In this document: positions 30,702 to 40,614 of the stretch, piece after piece | Layout: each line of letters starts with the position of its first letter | How positions within the stretch are numbered: the first letter of the stretch is position 1 | Assembly: GCA_903930435.1 (NCBI GenBank) | Contig: CAIYYN010000065.1 | Coordinates: 124,001 to 188,000 of the forward strand | DNA: 64,000 bases | From: an uncultured Hyphomicrobiales bacterium | GTDB lineage: Bacteria > Pseudomonadota > Alphaproteobacteria > Rhizobiales > Ancalomicrobiaceae | Direction: 5' to 3' | The notes under the pieces: model-generated | What the model saw: the letters and a program-made list of their open reading frames with translations, nothing else | The model's database searches: none | What the model was told of the DNA's origin: nothing | Program-made: the position numbers and the translations under genes

Positions 30702-33700
30702 TCACTTCACCCAATTCCGCGGCCCCTTCCGAGCGGGTCCGCCCTTCAAAGTCGACAGCGAGGGATAGCGGCCACGCGGCGTCTGCGGCGGCGGAGCTGG
30801 CGGAGGCGTTGCCTGGAGGCGCAACTTGGTGGTTGAGGCCTCTGGAGCCTTGCCTGATCCTTCAGCGCCCTGCCCTGGCTTCGCGCCGTTGTCCATCATG
30901 CGCGCGACGGCCTTGGCATCCGGCATGGCGGCAGCGGCCTTCGCTTCGGCAATCTGAGCCAGCTTGGTCAGGATGACGGCCGTGCCCCTCAGACGATCCT
31001 CGGCACCGGGCCAGTCGCGCATGAGAACGATCTTCTGGTCCGGACGAATCTTGGCCAGGGAACCTTCTTCCTGAATGAACTTGATCAATCCAGGTGGGTT
31101 CGCGAAATGCTGCTCACGGAACGAAATCACAATGCCTTTCGGACCGGCATCAATCTTCTCGATATTGGCTTTGCGACACAGTGACTTGATGTAGACGATC
31201 TTGAGCAGGTGCTCGACTTCTTCGGGCAACGGTCCGAAGCGGTCGATCATCTCGGCACCGAACTGGCTGATCGCCTCAGCAGAATCCAGATCCGCCAGCC
31301 GCCGGTAGAGTCCCAGCCGCAAGCTCAAATCGGCCACATAGACTTCGGGAATGAGAACCGGCGTGCCGACGGAAATCGACGGCGACCACTGATCCCTCGG
31401 CATCTCGTCAACGCCTGCCTTGAGGCTGGCGACGGCCTCTTCGAGCATCTGTTGATAGAGTTCGTAGCCAACTTCCCGAATATGACCGGATTGTTCATCG
31501 CCCAGGAGATTACCGGCACCGCGAATATCGAGGTCGTGACTGGCGAGCTGGAAGCCTGCGCCGAGATTTTCAAGGCTCTGCAAGACTTTCAGGCGACGTT
31601 CGGCGGTCGCCGTGATTGGCCTGTCGGCAGGCACGGTGAAGAGCGCATAGGCGCGCACCTTCGAGCGTCCTACGCGTCCACGCAGCTGATAGAGCTGGGC
31701 AAGCCCGAACATGTCGGCACGGTGCACGATCAAGGTATTGGCCGTCGGAATATCCAGACCCGATTCCACGATGGTGGTCGACAAAAGCACGTCATATTTG
31801 CCCTCGTAGAATGCTGTCATGACGTCTTCAAGTTCCCCCGCCGCCATCTGGCCATGGGCAACCGCCACCTTCACCTCCGGGACGGTGAGTGCCAGGAACT
31901 CTTTCTGCGACGCGAGGTCCGAAACACGCGGCACGACGAAGAACGACTGCCCGCCGCGATAATGTTCGCGCAGCAGCGCTTCACGGATGGTCAGGGGATC
32001 ACGTGGACTGATGAAGGTGCGCACGGCGAGACGATCAACTGGCGGCGTCGCAATGATCGAGAGTTCGCGCACCCCCGTCAGCGCCAGTTGCAGCGTCCTT
32101 GGAATCGGCGTGGCCGTCAGCGTCAGCACATGAACGTTGGCCTTCATCTCCTTGAGGCGCTCCTTGTGCTTCACGCCGAAATGCTGCTCCTCGTCGATGA
32201 TCAACAGACCGAGATCCCGAAATTCGACGCCTTTTCCGAGGACTGCGTGGGTGCCAACGACGATATCGATCTTGCCGTCAGCGAGTCCGGCCTTGGTTGC
32301 CGCGAGATCAGCGCTGGTGACAAGGCGCGAGAGTTGGCCGACGTTGAATGGCAATCCCTTGAACCGCTCTGCGAACGTCCGGTAATGTTGACGGGCGAGC
32401 AATGTCGTCGGCACCACGACGGCAACCTGCTTGCCGCTCGCAGCCGCGACAAAGGCTGCACGCAACGCGACTTCGGTCTTGCCGAAGCCAACGTCACCGC
32501 AGACAAGGCGGTCCATTGGTCGACCCGCAGCCATGTCTTCGAAGGTTGCCGAGATGGCGGCCAACTGATCATCTGTCTCGTCAAACGGGAAGCGCGCGCA
32601 GAATTCGTCGTAGAGGCCATCGGGCAACGTCAGCACATCCGCCTGCTTGATCAGACGCAGCGCGGCTGTCTTCATCAAGCCTTCCGCGATTTCACGGATG
32701 CGATGTTTCATGCGGGCCTTACGGGCCTGCCATGCACCACCGCCAAGCTTGTCGAGCTGGGCTTCGGTTTCATCGGAGCCATAACGCGAGAGAAGCTCGA
32801 TGTTTTCGACCGGCAGATAGAGCTTGTCATCGCCATGGTAGAGGATTTCGAGGCAATCATGCGGCTCGCCAGCCGCCGTGATGGTCTTCAGCCCCGAAAA
32901 GCGCCCTACTCCGTGATCGACGTGGACGACCAGGTCACCTTCATTCAGACCGGCAACTTCGGTCAGGAATTCAGAACCCTTCGCCCGTTTCCGCTTGGAT
33001 CGGATCAAGCGGTCGCCAAGGATGTCCTGCTCGGCCAGCACGACCAGATCCGTCGTCTCAAAACCGGCTTCGATTGGCAGTACAGCGAGCCCGGCAACAC
33101 CGGACGGCAATACATCAATCTCGGCGAAAGCATTGACCCGGCGCGTTGCCTTCAAACCGTGATCACCGAGCACCTGGGCCAGACGATCAAGCGCCCCTTC
33201 ACTATGCGCGGCGAGGACCACCCGCTTCTTGGCTGCAAACCGGTCGATAATGTGAGAAACGACGGCGTCAAAGACGTTGACGTCGCCGGCATTGCGCTCC
33301 TCGGCAAAGCTCCGCCCGGCACGACCTGCCAGGTCCACGATGGCCGGGCCGCGCTCGGCAAGCGCAAACCGGGAGATTGCGACCGTGTTGCGCGCCAGGA
33401 GCGCCGCGTTCCATTCACCTTCGCTGACATAGAGCGAAGCCGGTACGATGGGTTGATACGGCACGACGCCGGATTGCTTGACACCGAGCGCCTCCCTGCG
33501 CGCCTCGAAGTGATCTTCGATATCCTTCCAACGCTCGACGACGGCCTCATTGGTCAACGGATCGGTGAGGACGGGTGCGTCTGGCGCGTAATCGAACAAC
33601 GTCTCCAGCTTTTCATGGAACAAGGGCAGCCAGTGCTCCAGTCCAGCGTAGCGGCGTCCGTCTGAAATCGCGGCATAAAGGGCATCCTCGCGCGAAGCCG

Positions 33701-34430
33701 CACCGAAGGCCGCCATGTAGCCGCGTCGAAACCGGGATACGCTTTCGGGAACCAGAGTGACCTCGGACATCGGAACCCATTCCAGCCGCTTTAGCTGGGC
33801 GGTCGTGCGCTGCGTCTCGGGATCAAAGCGCCGGATTGATTCCAATGTATCGCCAAAGAAATCAAGGCGCACAGGCGCTTCCGAGCCTGGTGCAAAGAGG
33901 TCCAGAATTCCGCCGCGCACCGCGTATTCCCCGGTGTCCCGCACTGTGGATGTTCGCGAAAAACCGTTGTTCTCCAGCCATTTTGTCAAGTCTGCCATAT
34001 CGACGCGATTGCCGGGAGCAGCCGCAAACGTCTCAGCAGCCACGATGTCACGCGCAGTAACCCGCTGGATCGCCGCGTTGACCGTTGTCAGAAGCACAAT
34101 CGGCTTCTTCTGCTCCCGAGGTCTGGCCAAATGTGAAAGCGCCGTCATGCGACGCGCGACGACTCCGGCATTGGGCGACACGCGATCATAGGGCTGGCAA
34201 TCCCACGCCGGGAAAACGATTGTCGCTATGTCTGGCGCGTAAAAGCCCAGCGCATGTTCCATCGCCGCGAGACGAGCCGCATCACGCAGAATGACAATCA
34301 GAGACGGCTTGCCGTCTTTCAGACCCTCTGCGCGGGCAAGGTCGCCAATCGCAAGCCCCTCCAATCCATCCGGGACAGAGGCAAGCGTCACGTGGGCGGC
34401 TTTTGCGAAAAGGGACTTGAAGAGGGTCAC
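30702..34430 (-). CDS. mfd: Transcription-repair coupling factor Mfd
   Basis: A 1,242-residue SF2 DNA translocase that removes stalled RNA polymerase at lesions and recruits UvrA. In order: UvrB-like N-terminal part (to about 350), RNA-polymerase-interacting domain (about 500-570, DLVVHVDHGVGRF), RecG-like helicase with Walker A GDVGFGKTE and DEEQ box IIDEEQHFG, and TRCF C-terminal domain. The last ~60 residues are an unusual Pro/Lys/Gly-rich tail (PPPAPPPQTP) beyond the family core. Convergent with tRNA-Asp. Confidence 0.97.
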   Translation of the reverse strand: MTLFKSLFAKAAHVTLASVPDGLEGLAIGDLARAEGLKDGKPSLIVILRDAARLAAMEHALGFYAPDIATIVFPAWDCQPYDRVSPNAGVVARRMTALSHLARPREQKKPIVLLTTVNAAIQRVTARDIVAAETFAAAPGNRVDMADLTKWLENNGFSRTSTVRDTGEYAVRGGILDLFAPGSEAPVRLDFFGDTLESIRRFDPETQRTTAQLKRLEWVPMSEVTLVPESVSRFRRGYMAAFGAASREDALYAAISDGRRYAGLEHWLPLFHEKLETLFDYAPDAPVLTDPLTNEAVVERWKDIEDHFEARREALGVKQSGVVPYQPIVPASLYVSEGEWNAALLARNTVAISRFALAERGPAIVDLAGRAGRSFAEERNAGDVNVFDAVVSHIIDRFAAKKRVVLAAHSEGALDRLAQVLGDHGLKATRRVNAFAEIDVLPSGVAGLAVLPIEAGFETTDLVVLAEQDILGDRLIRSKRKRAKGSEFLTEVAGLNEGDLVVHVDHGVGRFSGLKTITAAGEPHDCLEILYHGDDKLYLPVENIELLSRYGSDETEAQLDKLGGGAWQARKARMKHRIREIAEGLMKTAALRLIKQADVLTLPDGLYDEFCARFPFDETDDQLAAISATFEDMAAGRPMDRLVCGDVGFGKTEVALRAAFVAAASGKQVAVVVPTTLLARQHYRTFAERFKGLPFNVGQLSRLVTSADLAATKAGLADGKIDIVVGTHAVLGKGVEFRDLGLLIIDEEQHFGVKHKERLKEMKANVHVLTLTATPIPRTLQLALTGVRELSIIATPPVDRLAVRTFISPRDPLTIREALLREHYRGGQSFFVVPRVSDLASQKEFLALTVPEVKVAVAHGQMAAGELEDVMTAFYEGKYDVLLSTTIVESGLDIPTANTLIVHRADMFGLAQLYQLRGRVGRSKVRAYALFTVPADRPITATAERRLKVLQSLENLGAGFQLASHDLDIRGAGNLLGDEQSGHIREVGYELYQQMLEEAVASLKAGVDEMPRDQWSPSISVGTPVLIPEVYVADLSLRLGLYRRLADLDSAEAISQFGAEMIDRFGPLPEEVEHLLKIVYIKSLCRKANIEKIDAGPKGIVISFREQHFANPPGLIKFIQEEGSLAKIRPDQKIVLMRDWPGAEDRLRGTAVILTKLAQIAEAKAAAAMPDAKAVARMMDNGAKPGQGAEGSGKAPEASTTKLRLQATPPPAPPPQTPRGRYPSLSTLKGGPARKGPRNWVK

Positions 34431-34677
34431 GCAGTCAATCCTGACGAGTTCGATCCATTTTGCCTTAGGGCAAACGGAGTATCCGACAAAAGCAAGGTCG
34501 GGTTTTGGTGATGATGTTCAAAGAGACACCGGCGTACTTCGGTCGTCACACCCAGCGCCTGCCCGGTTAAAGCCGTTGACCGTTGATAGCCCGCTTCATG
34601 CCGCCGAAAGCAATGGAAACATAAGCCTCCAGTTGGCAACACGGTTCAGGGCTGCCCGGTTCCCGGATACATTCGAT

Positions 34678-34983
34678 CTACATCCTTGCCTGATTGGTCC
34701 GTGCGTATTTTCCATCATGGAAAGCAACAATCTGCGAAAATACGGGGGAGCGCTTCTCAGCTGGCAGTTCTTCCGACCCCGTAATCCATGAAAACAAATT
34801 TCGGTCTGACTCATCCATCAAGACCTCAAGATCAGTCAGATCGGCTACCGACAGCGTCGCAATATGTGCGTCGGCAAACTCACCGAGCAGAATATCCATT
34901 TCCTTGGTGCCACGATGCCACGCCTGATAGAGGGCACGCTTGCGTCGAGGCTCAAGTCCGTCACTCGAAATGGTCGTCGACAT
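34678..34983 (-). CDS. sdhE: FAD assembly factor SdhE
   Basis: A 101-residue protein of the SdhE/SDHAF2 (DUF339) family, which helps attach FAD to the succinate dehydrogenase flavoprotein. The signature RRKRALYQAWHRGTKEMD contains the RGxxE motif, followed by the acidic LMDESDRNLFSWI segment. I start at 34983 (MSTTISSD), with GGGGACC upstream; Met at 34998 is also possible. It precedes mfd in the same direction, as in many Alphaproteobacteria, where recG usually lies divergently beside them; here recG is 9 kb away. Confidence 0.92.
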   Translation of the reverse strand: MSTTISSDGLEPRRKRALYQAWHRGTKEMDILLGEFADAHIATLSVADLTDLEVLMDESDRNLFSWITGSEELPAEKRSPVFSQIVAFHDGKYARTNQARM

Positions 34984-35278
34984 TCGATTGGTCCCCATGA
35001 AAGCACTAGCGCCGCCGCGCCACGGCGCGCGCGTCATTCTTCGCTCATAATATAACGTTCGATGCTGTAAAAGTCAGCGCCCGTGGGACCGTAAAAATGA
35101 GCCATGCTCCATGCGGACGAAATTGTGCAGACGAAGGGATGTCATCCCCTGCAGGGCCGATAGTCGAACAAAAGAACTCCGCGCCAAATAATTAATTCCG
35201 CTTATGGTTAAGGCATTAAGACCATTTTAATTGAAAATAACAATGATCATTTAAAATCAAAATGCAAAGGGACTTATA

Positions 35279-36979
35279 ATGGGCTTTGTTTCAAAAATGG
35301 GTCTTGCTGCCAAAACGGCCTTTATGACCGCCGCATTGATGGCCTTGTTCGCAACGGGGTTTGCTATCCTGCAAATCAATCTTGCACGCTGGGACACCGA
35401 TAAGGTGAACGCCGCTGATCTTGCAACGCGATCCTTTGTCATTGCGAAATCGGCAGAGCTTGGTCTCGAAGGTGGAAAGCTAGAGACAACTGCCGATGGC
35501 ACCCCTGTTCGCATCATTGCGACTGCATTGCCGAAGGAAGGCGACAATCGAATTGTCGACCACTCGCTTGGTGGCTCCTCGCTTTTTACAATTGACCCCG
35601 CGACAGGAGACCTGATCCGCACGTCGTCGTCGGTTCTCGACGCAAACGGGAAGCGACAGACCGGGACGCGAATTCCCGCCAATGCTGCCATCGCTCAGGC
35701 AACGCGCCGCGGAGAAGCAATCACGGATCGCATTGAAATCACGGGCATCGTTCGATTGGCCCATTATGTCCCGATCGTTACCCCTGACGGCAAGCCCATC
35801 GGCACAATCGGCGCGGGCCTCGTTCTGGCCGACGCGGAAGCCGCTTACGCGGCGAAGGTTCAGTCCATCCTCCTGATTTTCGGGCTGTTCACGGTGCTGA
35901 TTTCGATTTCCACCTATGTTTTGCTCCTCAGGATGCTGAAGCCGGTGAAACAAATGGCAGACGGCATCGAAGCCCTCGCGGATGAGCGTGATCCAGCTAC
36001 AGCGCGCTTCTTGCAGCGCGGCGATGAGATCGGACTGATTGCCCAATCAATTGAACGTCTGAGCAACAGCCTGTCCGAACGCAGACAGATGCAAGCAAAA
36101 GAAAACACCCGGTTGTCAATCGACTCGGCGCGGCGCGAGCGCATGGAGCGAGCCCTCTACGCGTTCGAGTCTGCTGTAAACCAGGTGATTGCCCGAGTTG
36201 AAACGCGCTCCGGTTCGATCAACGAAGCAACGACGACTGTGGGCGATTCAGCAAATGGTGCGACTGCCAGCGCGCAGGAAACCATGACGGCAACAGGACA
36301 AACGCTGACCAGTGTTACCGGAATTGCTGGGGCCACCGAGGAACTGAACGCCGCAATTGGCGAAATCCGCCGCCAGACTGAAGCTGCCGTCACGATCAGC
36401 CAGGAGGCGAATACTGCGGTTGACATTGCATCAACCGACGTGTCCGGCCTGGCTGAAACGGCCGGCAAGATCGGCGAAGTCGTCCAGTTGATCCGGGCAA
36501 TCGCCGAACAAACCAACCTTCTGGCCCTGAACGCCACAATCGAAGCTGCACGAGCAGGAGAAGCAGGTCGTGGATTCGCCGTCGTGGCTTCTGAAGTCAA
36601 ACAGCTCGCATCGCAAACCGCGCGCGCAACGGAAGACATTTCCTCGCAGGTCGGTGCGATCCAGTCAGCGACGCATCGCACGACGGCATCCATGGAAAAC
36701 ATCGCCAGCACAATGGGACGGATGCGCGATGCCAACGACGCGATCTCCGGCGCCATCGAGCAGCAGGCCTCGGCGACGCGTGAAATCAATGTCAGCGTGA
36801 CGCGAGCTGCTCAAATCGCAGGTGTCGCAGGCGAGTCCGTCGGTGCCGTGGCCCAGCGGCTGGGCGCAGTGGATTCAGCCGTCCGGGCACTCGACTCTGT
36901 CGCTGGTAGCCTCGGATCAGATGTGTCCGACTTGCGCAATGCGGTCGAAGCCTTCCTGTCAGAAGTGAAGGCTGCCTAA
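35279..36979 (+). CDS. Methyl-accepting chemotaxis protein
   Basis: A 566-residue chemoreceptor. TM1 (about residues 9-30) and TM2 (about 195-217) flank a periplasmic Cache-like sensor domain (35-190). A HAMP domain follows ([16 protein letters not shown]), then the long coiled-coil signalling domain with the canonical hairpin [21 protein letters not shown] and [13 protein letters not shown]. No C-terminal CheR-tethering pentapeptide. The ligand is unknown. The gene next to it encodes a transporter for polar amino acids, so an amino acid ligand is possible. Start preceded by AAAGGGAC; stop overlaps the convergent permease stop by four bases. Confidence 0.95.
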   Translation: MGFVSKMGLAAKTAFMTAALMALFATGFAILQINLARWDTDKVNAADLATRSFVIAKSAELGLEGGKLETTADGTPVRIIATALPKEGDNRIVDHSLGGSSLFTIDPATGDLIRTSSSVLDANGKRQTGTRIPANAAIAQATRRGEAITDRIEITGIVRLAHYVPIVTPDGKPIGTIGAGLVLADAEAAYAAKVQSILLIFGLFTVLISISTYVLLLRMLKPVKQMADGIEALADERDPATARFLQRGDEIGLIAQSIERLSNSLSERRQMQAKENTRLSIDSARRERMERALYAFESAVNQVIARVETRSGSINEATTTVGDSANGATASAQETMTATGQTLTSVTGIAGATEELNAAIGEIRRQTEAAVTISQEANTAVDIASTDVSGLAETAGKIGEVVQLIRAIAEQTNLLALNATIEAARAGEAGRGFAVVASEVKQLASQTARATEDISSQVGAIQSATHRTTASMENIASTMGRMRDANDAISGAIEQQASATREINVSVTRAAQIAGVAGESVGAVAQRLGAVDSAVRALDSVAGSLGSDVSDLRNAVEAFLSEVKAA

Positions 36980-37761
36980 GTGGACGGCATCGACGTTTCG
37001 ATGGTGATGGCTTTGGCCTCTTCCTTGGCCAGCACCTCGAAACGTGGCCGGATATGGCGCGACAGCCGCAATTCCAGTTTATCCCAGATCCGCCGGATGA
37101 TCTCGACCATCGTGAGATAGATCAGGGCGGCATAGAGATAGACGGAAAAATCGAATGTACGGGCAAAGACAAAGCGCGTCTGCCCCATAAGGTCGAGCAA
37201 TGTCACGATCGCTGCCAATGCACTGGCCTTGATCATGCCGATCAATTCATTGCCAAAGGGCCGCAAGGCGATCAAAAGCGCTTGCGGCATCACGACCAGT
37301 CCGGCCGTCTGAATTCGGTTCAATCCAAGCGCCTTGGCCGCTTCTGATTGACCTCGGGAAACCGACTGGATCGCACCACGAAAGATTTCCGCCTGATAAG
37401 CAGAGGTATTCATCGTGAATGTCAGGATGCAGCAGAAGAATGCATCCCTGAAAAAGGTCCACAATCCAAGATCCTGCAACTGTGGACGCAAGTCGCCCGA
37501 GCCGTAATAGACGATATAGAGCTGGCAAAGCAGCGGCGTCCCGCGAAAAAACGTAATATAGGCAAGCGCGAAGCCAGACAGGATGCGGAAACGCGACATC
37601 CGGGCGAGGCAAATGAAATACCCAAGCACAAATCCCAGCGTACAAGATAGCGACACGACGATCAGCGTCATGCGAATACCAAGCAAGATGCGATAGCCGT
37701 ATTCTTGAAGGATCGGGATGTTGACGACAAAACCCGCCAGCGATTGAAGCGTCTGTAACAT
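36976..37761 (-). CDS. Polar amino acid ABC transporter permease (HisM type)
   Basis: A 261-residue inner-membrane permease with five or six TM segments and the coupling EAA loop in [26 protein letters not shown]. The family His/Glu/Gln/Arg/opine permeases pair two such subunits with one ATPase. It follows the HisQ-type gene with a one-base TGATG overlap. The substrate is not determined by sequence; HisJ/ArgT-type binding protein upstream suggests a basic or polar amino acid. Confidence 0.93.
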   Translation of the reverse strand: MLQTLQSLAGFVVNIPILQEYGYRILLGIRMTLIVVSLSCTLGFVLGYFICLARMSRFRILSGFALAYITFFRGTPLLCQLYIVYYGSGDLRPQLQDLGLWTFFRDAFFCCILTFTMNTSAYQAEIFRGAIQSVSRGQSEAAKALGLNRIQTAGLVVMPQALLIALRPFGNELIGMIKASALAAIVTLLDLMGQTRFVFARTFDFSVYLYAALIYLTMVEIIRRIWDKLELRLSRHIRPRFEVLAKEEAKAITIETSMPST

Positions 37762-38456
37762 CAGGCAATTCCCTTTCTCATCCGCTTTTCCAGATAAGCC
37801 TGGACGATCGTGGCCATGATGCTGATGATCAGGTAGATTGCTGCTGCAACTGAATAGAACAGTAGCGGTCGGGTCGTGCGTTGGCTGGCGGTAAACGCCG
37901 CTCTCAACAAATCAAGCACTGCGAGCGTGGAAATCAGTGACGTATCCTTCAGCAGGATCGTCCAGATGTTGCTGAGACCGGGAATGGCAATCCGCAACAT
38001 TTGCGGGAGGATGATTTTCAAGAAAATCACCTTGGGTCCGAGGCCGAGCGAGCGCCCGGCCTCTGCCTGTGAGGCTGGAACGGCTTTGAGCGCGGCGACC
38101 CAGACTTCACTTGAATAAGCAGCGGTGACAACGGCCAGAGCAATGACACCTGCCGTGAAAGCGCTCAATTCGATATGCGGCAGTCCCAATCGGGTAATCT
38201 TGTCAATGATTGCCTGCAAGCCGTAATAGACGATGAAAAGCGCCAGCAGGTCGGGAATACCGCGAAAGAATGTCGTGAACGCATCGGCGAATGTGCGAAT
38301 GGTCCGCGATGCCGAAATCTTCGCCAAGGCGACAATCAGGCCACCTGTAAAACCGAACGGCATCGTGACAACGGCCAGCGCCAAGGTCACTGCGGCGCCT
38401 TGCAGTAATAGTCCGGACCATCCATTGGGACCGAACAAGAGATCATACCAAACCAT
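37761..38456 (-). CDS. Polar amino acid ABC transporter permease (HisQ type)
   Basis: A 231-residue permease with about five TM segments, partner of the HisM-type subunit. The EAA loop reads ASQAEAGRSLGLGPKVIFLKIILPQML. It lies downstream of the binding-protein gene, separated by a strong hairpin (38485-38514). Confidence 0.93.
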   Translation of the reverse strand: MVWYDLLFGPNGWSGLLLQGAAVTLALAVVTMPFGFTGGLIVALAKISASRTIRTFADAFTTFFRGIPDLLALFIVYYGLQAIIDKITRLGLPHIELSAFTAGVIALAVVTAAYSSEVWVAALKAVPASQAEAGRSLGLGPKVIFLKIILPQMLRIAIPGLSNIWTILLKDTSLISTLAVLDLLRAAFTASQRTTRPLLFYSVAAAIYLIISIMATIVQAYLEKRMRKGIA

Positions 38457-38484
38457 CGCGACCGCCCCGGTTCCGTCCAGATAC

Positions 38485-38514
38485 CCTGTCCTGGCAAACG
38501 ATTGCCAGGACAGG
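38485..38514 (-). promoter_or_regulatory. Strong hairpin between binding-protein gene and permease gene
   Basis: Perfect 13-base arms CCTGTCCTGGCAA / TTGCCAGGACAGG with a four-base loop, in the 69-base gap between the binding-protein stop and the permease start. Hairpins in this place in ABC transporter operons stabilise the upstream mRNA or cause partial termination, so that much more binding protein than permease is made. No T run follows, so stabilisation fits best. Confidence 0.7.
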
Positions 38515-38525
38515 TCGAGTTCGGT

Positions 38526-39308
38526 TTACTTGCCGCGAATATCGAACGAGAAGTAGGGCTTCTCGAGGGTCTTGAAGGTTCCGTCGGCGTCCGCTTCCGC
38601 AATCGCCTTGTTGAACATGTCCTTCAGGTCGGTGTCCGAGGGACGGAACGCCGCGCCGACGCCTGGACCATGGATCTCGGGAACGCGGGCATAAAGCGCA
38701 ACAAAGCGGGTTGAATCCTTGCCCTTCGTGTTCACGAATTCCTGCAGCACGATGCTGTCGGCGGTCACATAATCAAGACGACCGTTTGCCAGATCGAGGT
38801 TCGCCTCGTCCTGCGTCGGATAGGTCTTGATTTCGGAGTCCTTGTAGAACTTCTCGAGGTAATTGACGTGGATCGTCGAGGACTGCGTGCCAATCGTCTT
38901 GCCCTTCAGAGCAGCCGGGCTGATATCGTCGCTCTTGTTGCCTTTCGTCGTGATGAAAGCTGGCGGCGTGGCGTAATAGAAGTCGGAGAACAACACCTTT
39001 TCAGCGCGCGCCTTGGTGATGTTCATGCTGGAGAAGATGACGTCGAACTTGTCGCCCAGAAGCGCCGGAATGACACCATCCCAGTCCTGGTTCTGGAAGG
39101 TGCAGGTGACCTTCATCTTCGCGCACAGCGCCTTGGCGTAGTCGACCTCGAAGCCGACGATTTCACCCTTGGAATCGACGCTCTCGAAGGGCGCATAGCT
39201 TGCGTCCATACCAATTCGGACGGTCTTCCACTCCTTGGCATCCGCCTGGCCTGCGAGGAGTCCGGCCATCGCCAAACCGAGCGCTGCCCATATTTTACTC
39301 TTCTTCAT
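38526..39308 (-). CDS. Amino acid ABC transporter periplasmic binding protein
   Basis: A 260-residue solute-binding protein of family 3. Signal peptide MKKSKIWAALGLAMAGLLAG..ADA, then the conserved opening TVRIGMDASYAPFESVDSKGEIVGFEVDYAKALC and the SSMNITKARAEKVLFSDFYY signature of ArgT/HisJ-like proteins. I start at 39308 because GGAGAG lies 6 bases upstream. First gene of the transporter operon. No gene for the ATPase (HisP type) follows the permeases. Confidence 0.94.
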   Translation of the reverse strand: MKKSKIWAALGLAMAGLLAGQADAKEWKTVRIGMDASYAPFESVDSKGEIVGFEVDYAKALCAKMKVTCTFQNQDWDGVIPALLGDKFDVIFSSMNITKARAEKVLFSDFYYATPPAFITTKGNKSDDISPAALKGKTIGTQSSTIHVNYLEKFYKDSEIKTYPTQDEANLDLANGRLDYVTADSIVLQEFVNTKGKDSTRFVALYARVPEIHGPGVGAAFRPSDTDLKDMFNKAIAEADADGTFKTLEKPYFSFDIRGK

Positions 39309-39513
39309 GTCGCTCTCCAAAAACCACAGCACACTTTTATCGCCTTGCGACCTGTTCCGGTCGATGAAACCTCGTCAGTCAGCCCTGTCAGACTGCCGCC
39401 TTTGGTGACATGCCCAATATGAAAGCACGATGCATGCCAGTTCGAAAGCGGCTTTTTTCAAAAAACTGCCACATTCGACGAAACGGATTTATCTCTGGCG
39501 AGGTTGCTGAAAG

Positions 39514-40446
39514 TTAGCGTGATGCGAAAATCGACCAGTTCATCGCACGCGTCAGCCGCTCCAGCGCAACGGCCCCCAAAAGCGAATTGCCGACCTTGTT
39601 CAGACCCGGCGACCAAACCGCGATCGCTGCCTTTCCCGGAACAACGGCAATAATCCCGCCACCCACACCGCTTTTACCCGGTATGCCGACCTGGAATGCA
39701 AAATCCCCGGAGCCGTCGTAATGTCCACAGGTCAACATGAGTGCGGCAATACGTCGCGCCCGCTCTGACGACACCACACGCCGCCCGACCGCCGGATTGA
39801 ATCCATCGTGCGCCAGAAACTGGACGGCAGTTGCCAACTGTCGGCAGGACATCGAAATCGCGCACTGATGAAAGTAGACGCCGAGGGTCAGTTCCGGCGC
39901 ATTCTGCAGATTGCCAAATGCACGCATATAATTTGCCAGGGCGACGTTGCGAAACCCCGTCTGGGTCTCGGACCGGGCGACGGCACTGTCCACGATGATT
40001 GTCTGATCGTCAGCCAGGTCCCGCACGAAGCTAAGGATCGATCCGATGGCTTCGCGCGGCTTATGCCCCTCCAGCAGGATATCGGATACGACGATCGCGC
40101 CTGCATTGATAAAGGGATTTCGCGGAATTCCGGCCTCCCGCTCCAACTGTACGATAGAGTTAAACGGATTGCCCGAGGGTTCGCGACCGACACGGGTCCA
40201 GATCTGATCACCCACCTTGCCCAGGGCCATCGTCAGCGTGAAGACCTTCGAGACCGATTGAATGGAAAATGGCACATCCGCGTCACCAGCGGCATGTACC
40301 TTGCCGTCATGATCGATCACGCAAATGCCGAACTGGCGCGGATCGACCTTTGCAAGCTCCGGAATATAAGAAGCGACAGTCCCGCGCGTTTCGGCTCGGG
40401 CCATATCGCGCGCGATCTGGGCAACGACATCAGTCAAGTCAGGCAT
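39514..40446 (-). CDS. glsA: Glutaminase
   Basis: A 310-residue serine-dependent glutaminase (beta-lactamase-like fold) hydrolysing glutamine to glutamate and ammonia. The catalytic Ser-x-x-Lys is in [12 protein letters not shown]; also [24 protein letters not shown] and the C-terminal [10 protein letters not shown] motif. Start preceded by AAGGATAAC. It runs in the same direction as, and upstream of, the amino acid transporter, with a gap of about 200 bases. Confidence 0.95.
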   Translation of the reverse strand: MPDLTDVVAQIARDMARAETRGTVASYIPELAKVDPRQFGICVIDHDGKVHAAGDADVPFSIQSVSKVFTLTMALGKVGDQIWTRVGREPSGNPFNSIVQLEREAGIPRNPFINAGAIVVSDILLEGHKPREAIGSILSFVRDLADDQTIIVDSAVARSETQTGFRNVALANYMRAFGNLQNAPELTLGVYFHQCAISMSCRQLATAVQFLAHDGFNPAVGRRVVSSERARRIAALMLTCGHYDGSGDFAFQVGIPGKSGVGGGIIAVVPGKAAIAVWSPGLNKVGNSLLGAVALERLTRAMNWSIFASR

Positions 40447-40614
40447 CTGTTATCCTTGTCGGCGGGCAGAAAAACGTGCATTTGCCTGTAAATAAAGCAA
40501 TTTAGTGCGGTTTGTTGCCCTGTCATTCCTGCATGATGGCTGCAACCAGCATGCCCCGAGACTCCTAGCAAATTTCATGGCACAAAAGCGGCATGTCCCC
40601 GACGGAGATTGATC

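Noticed and set aside
31209-33665. An 818-codon plus-strand frame
   Set aside because: It is the antisense shadow of mfd, whose motifs are intact on the minus strand.
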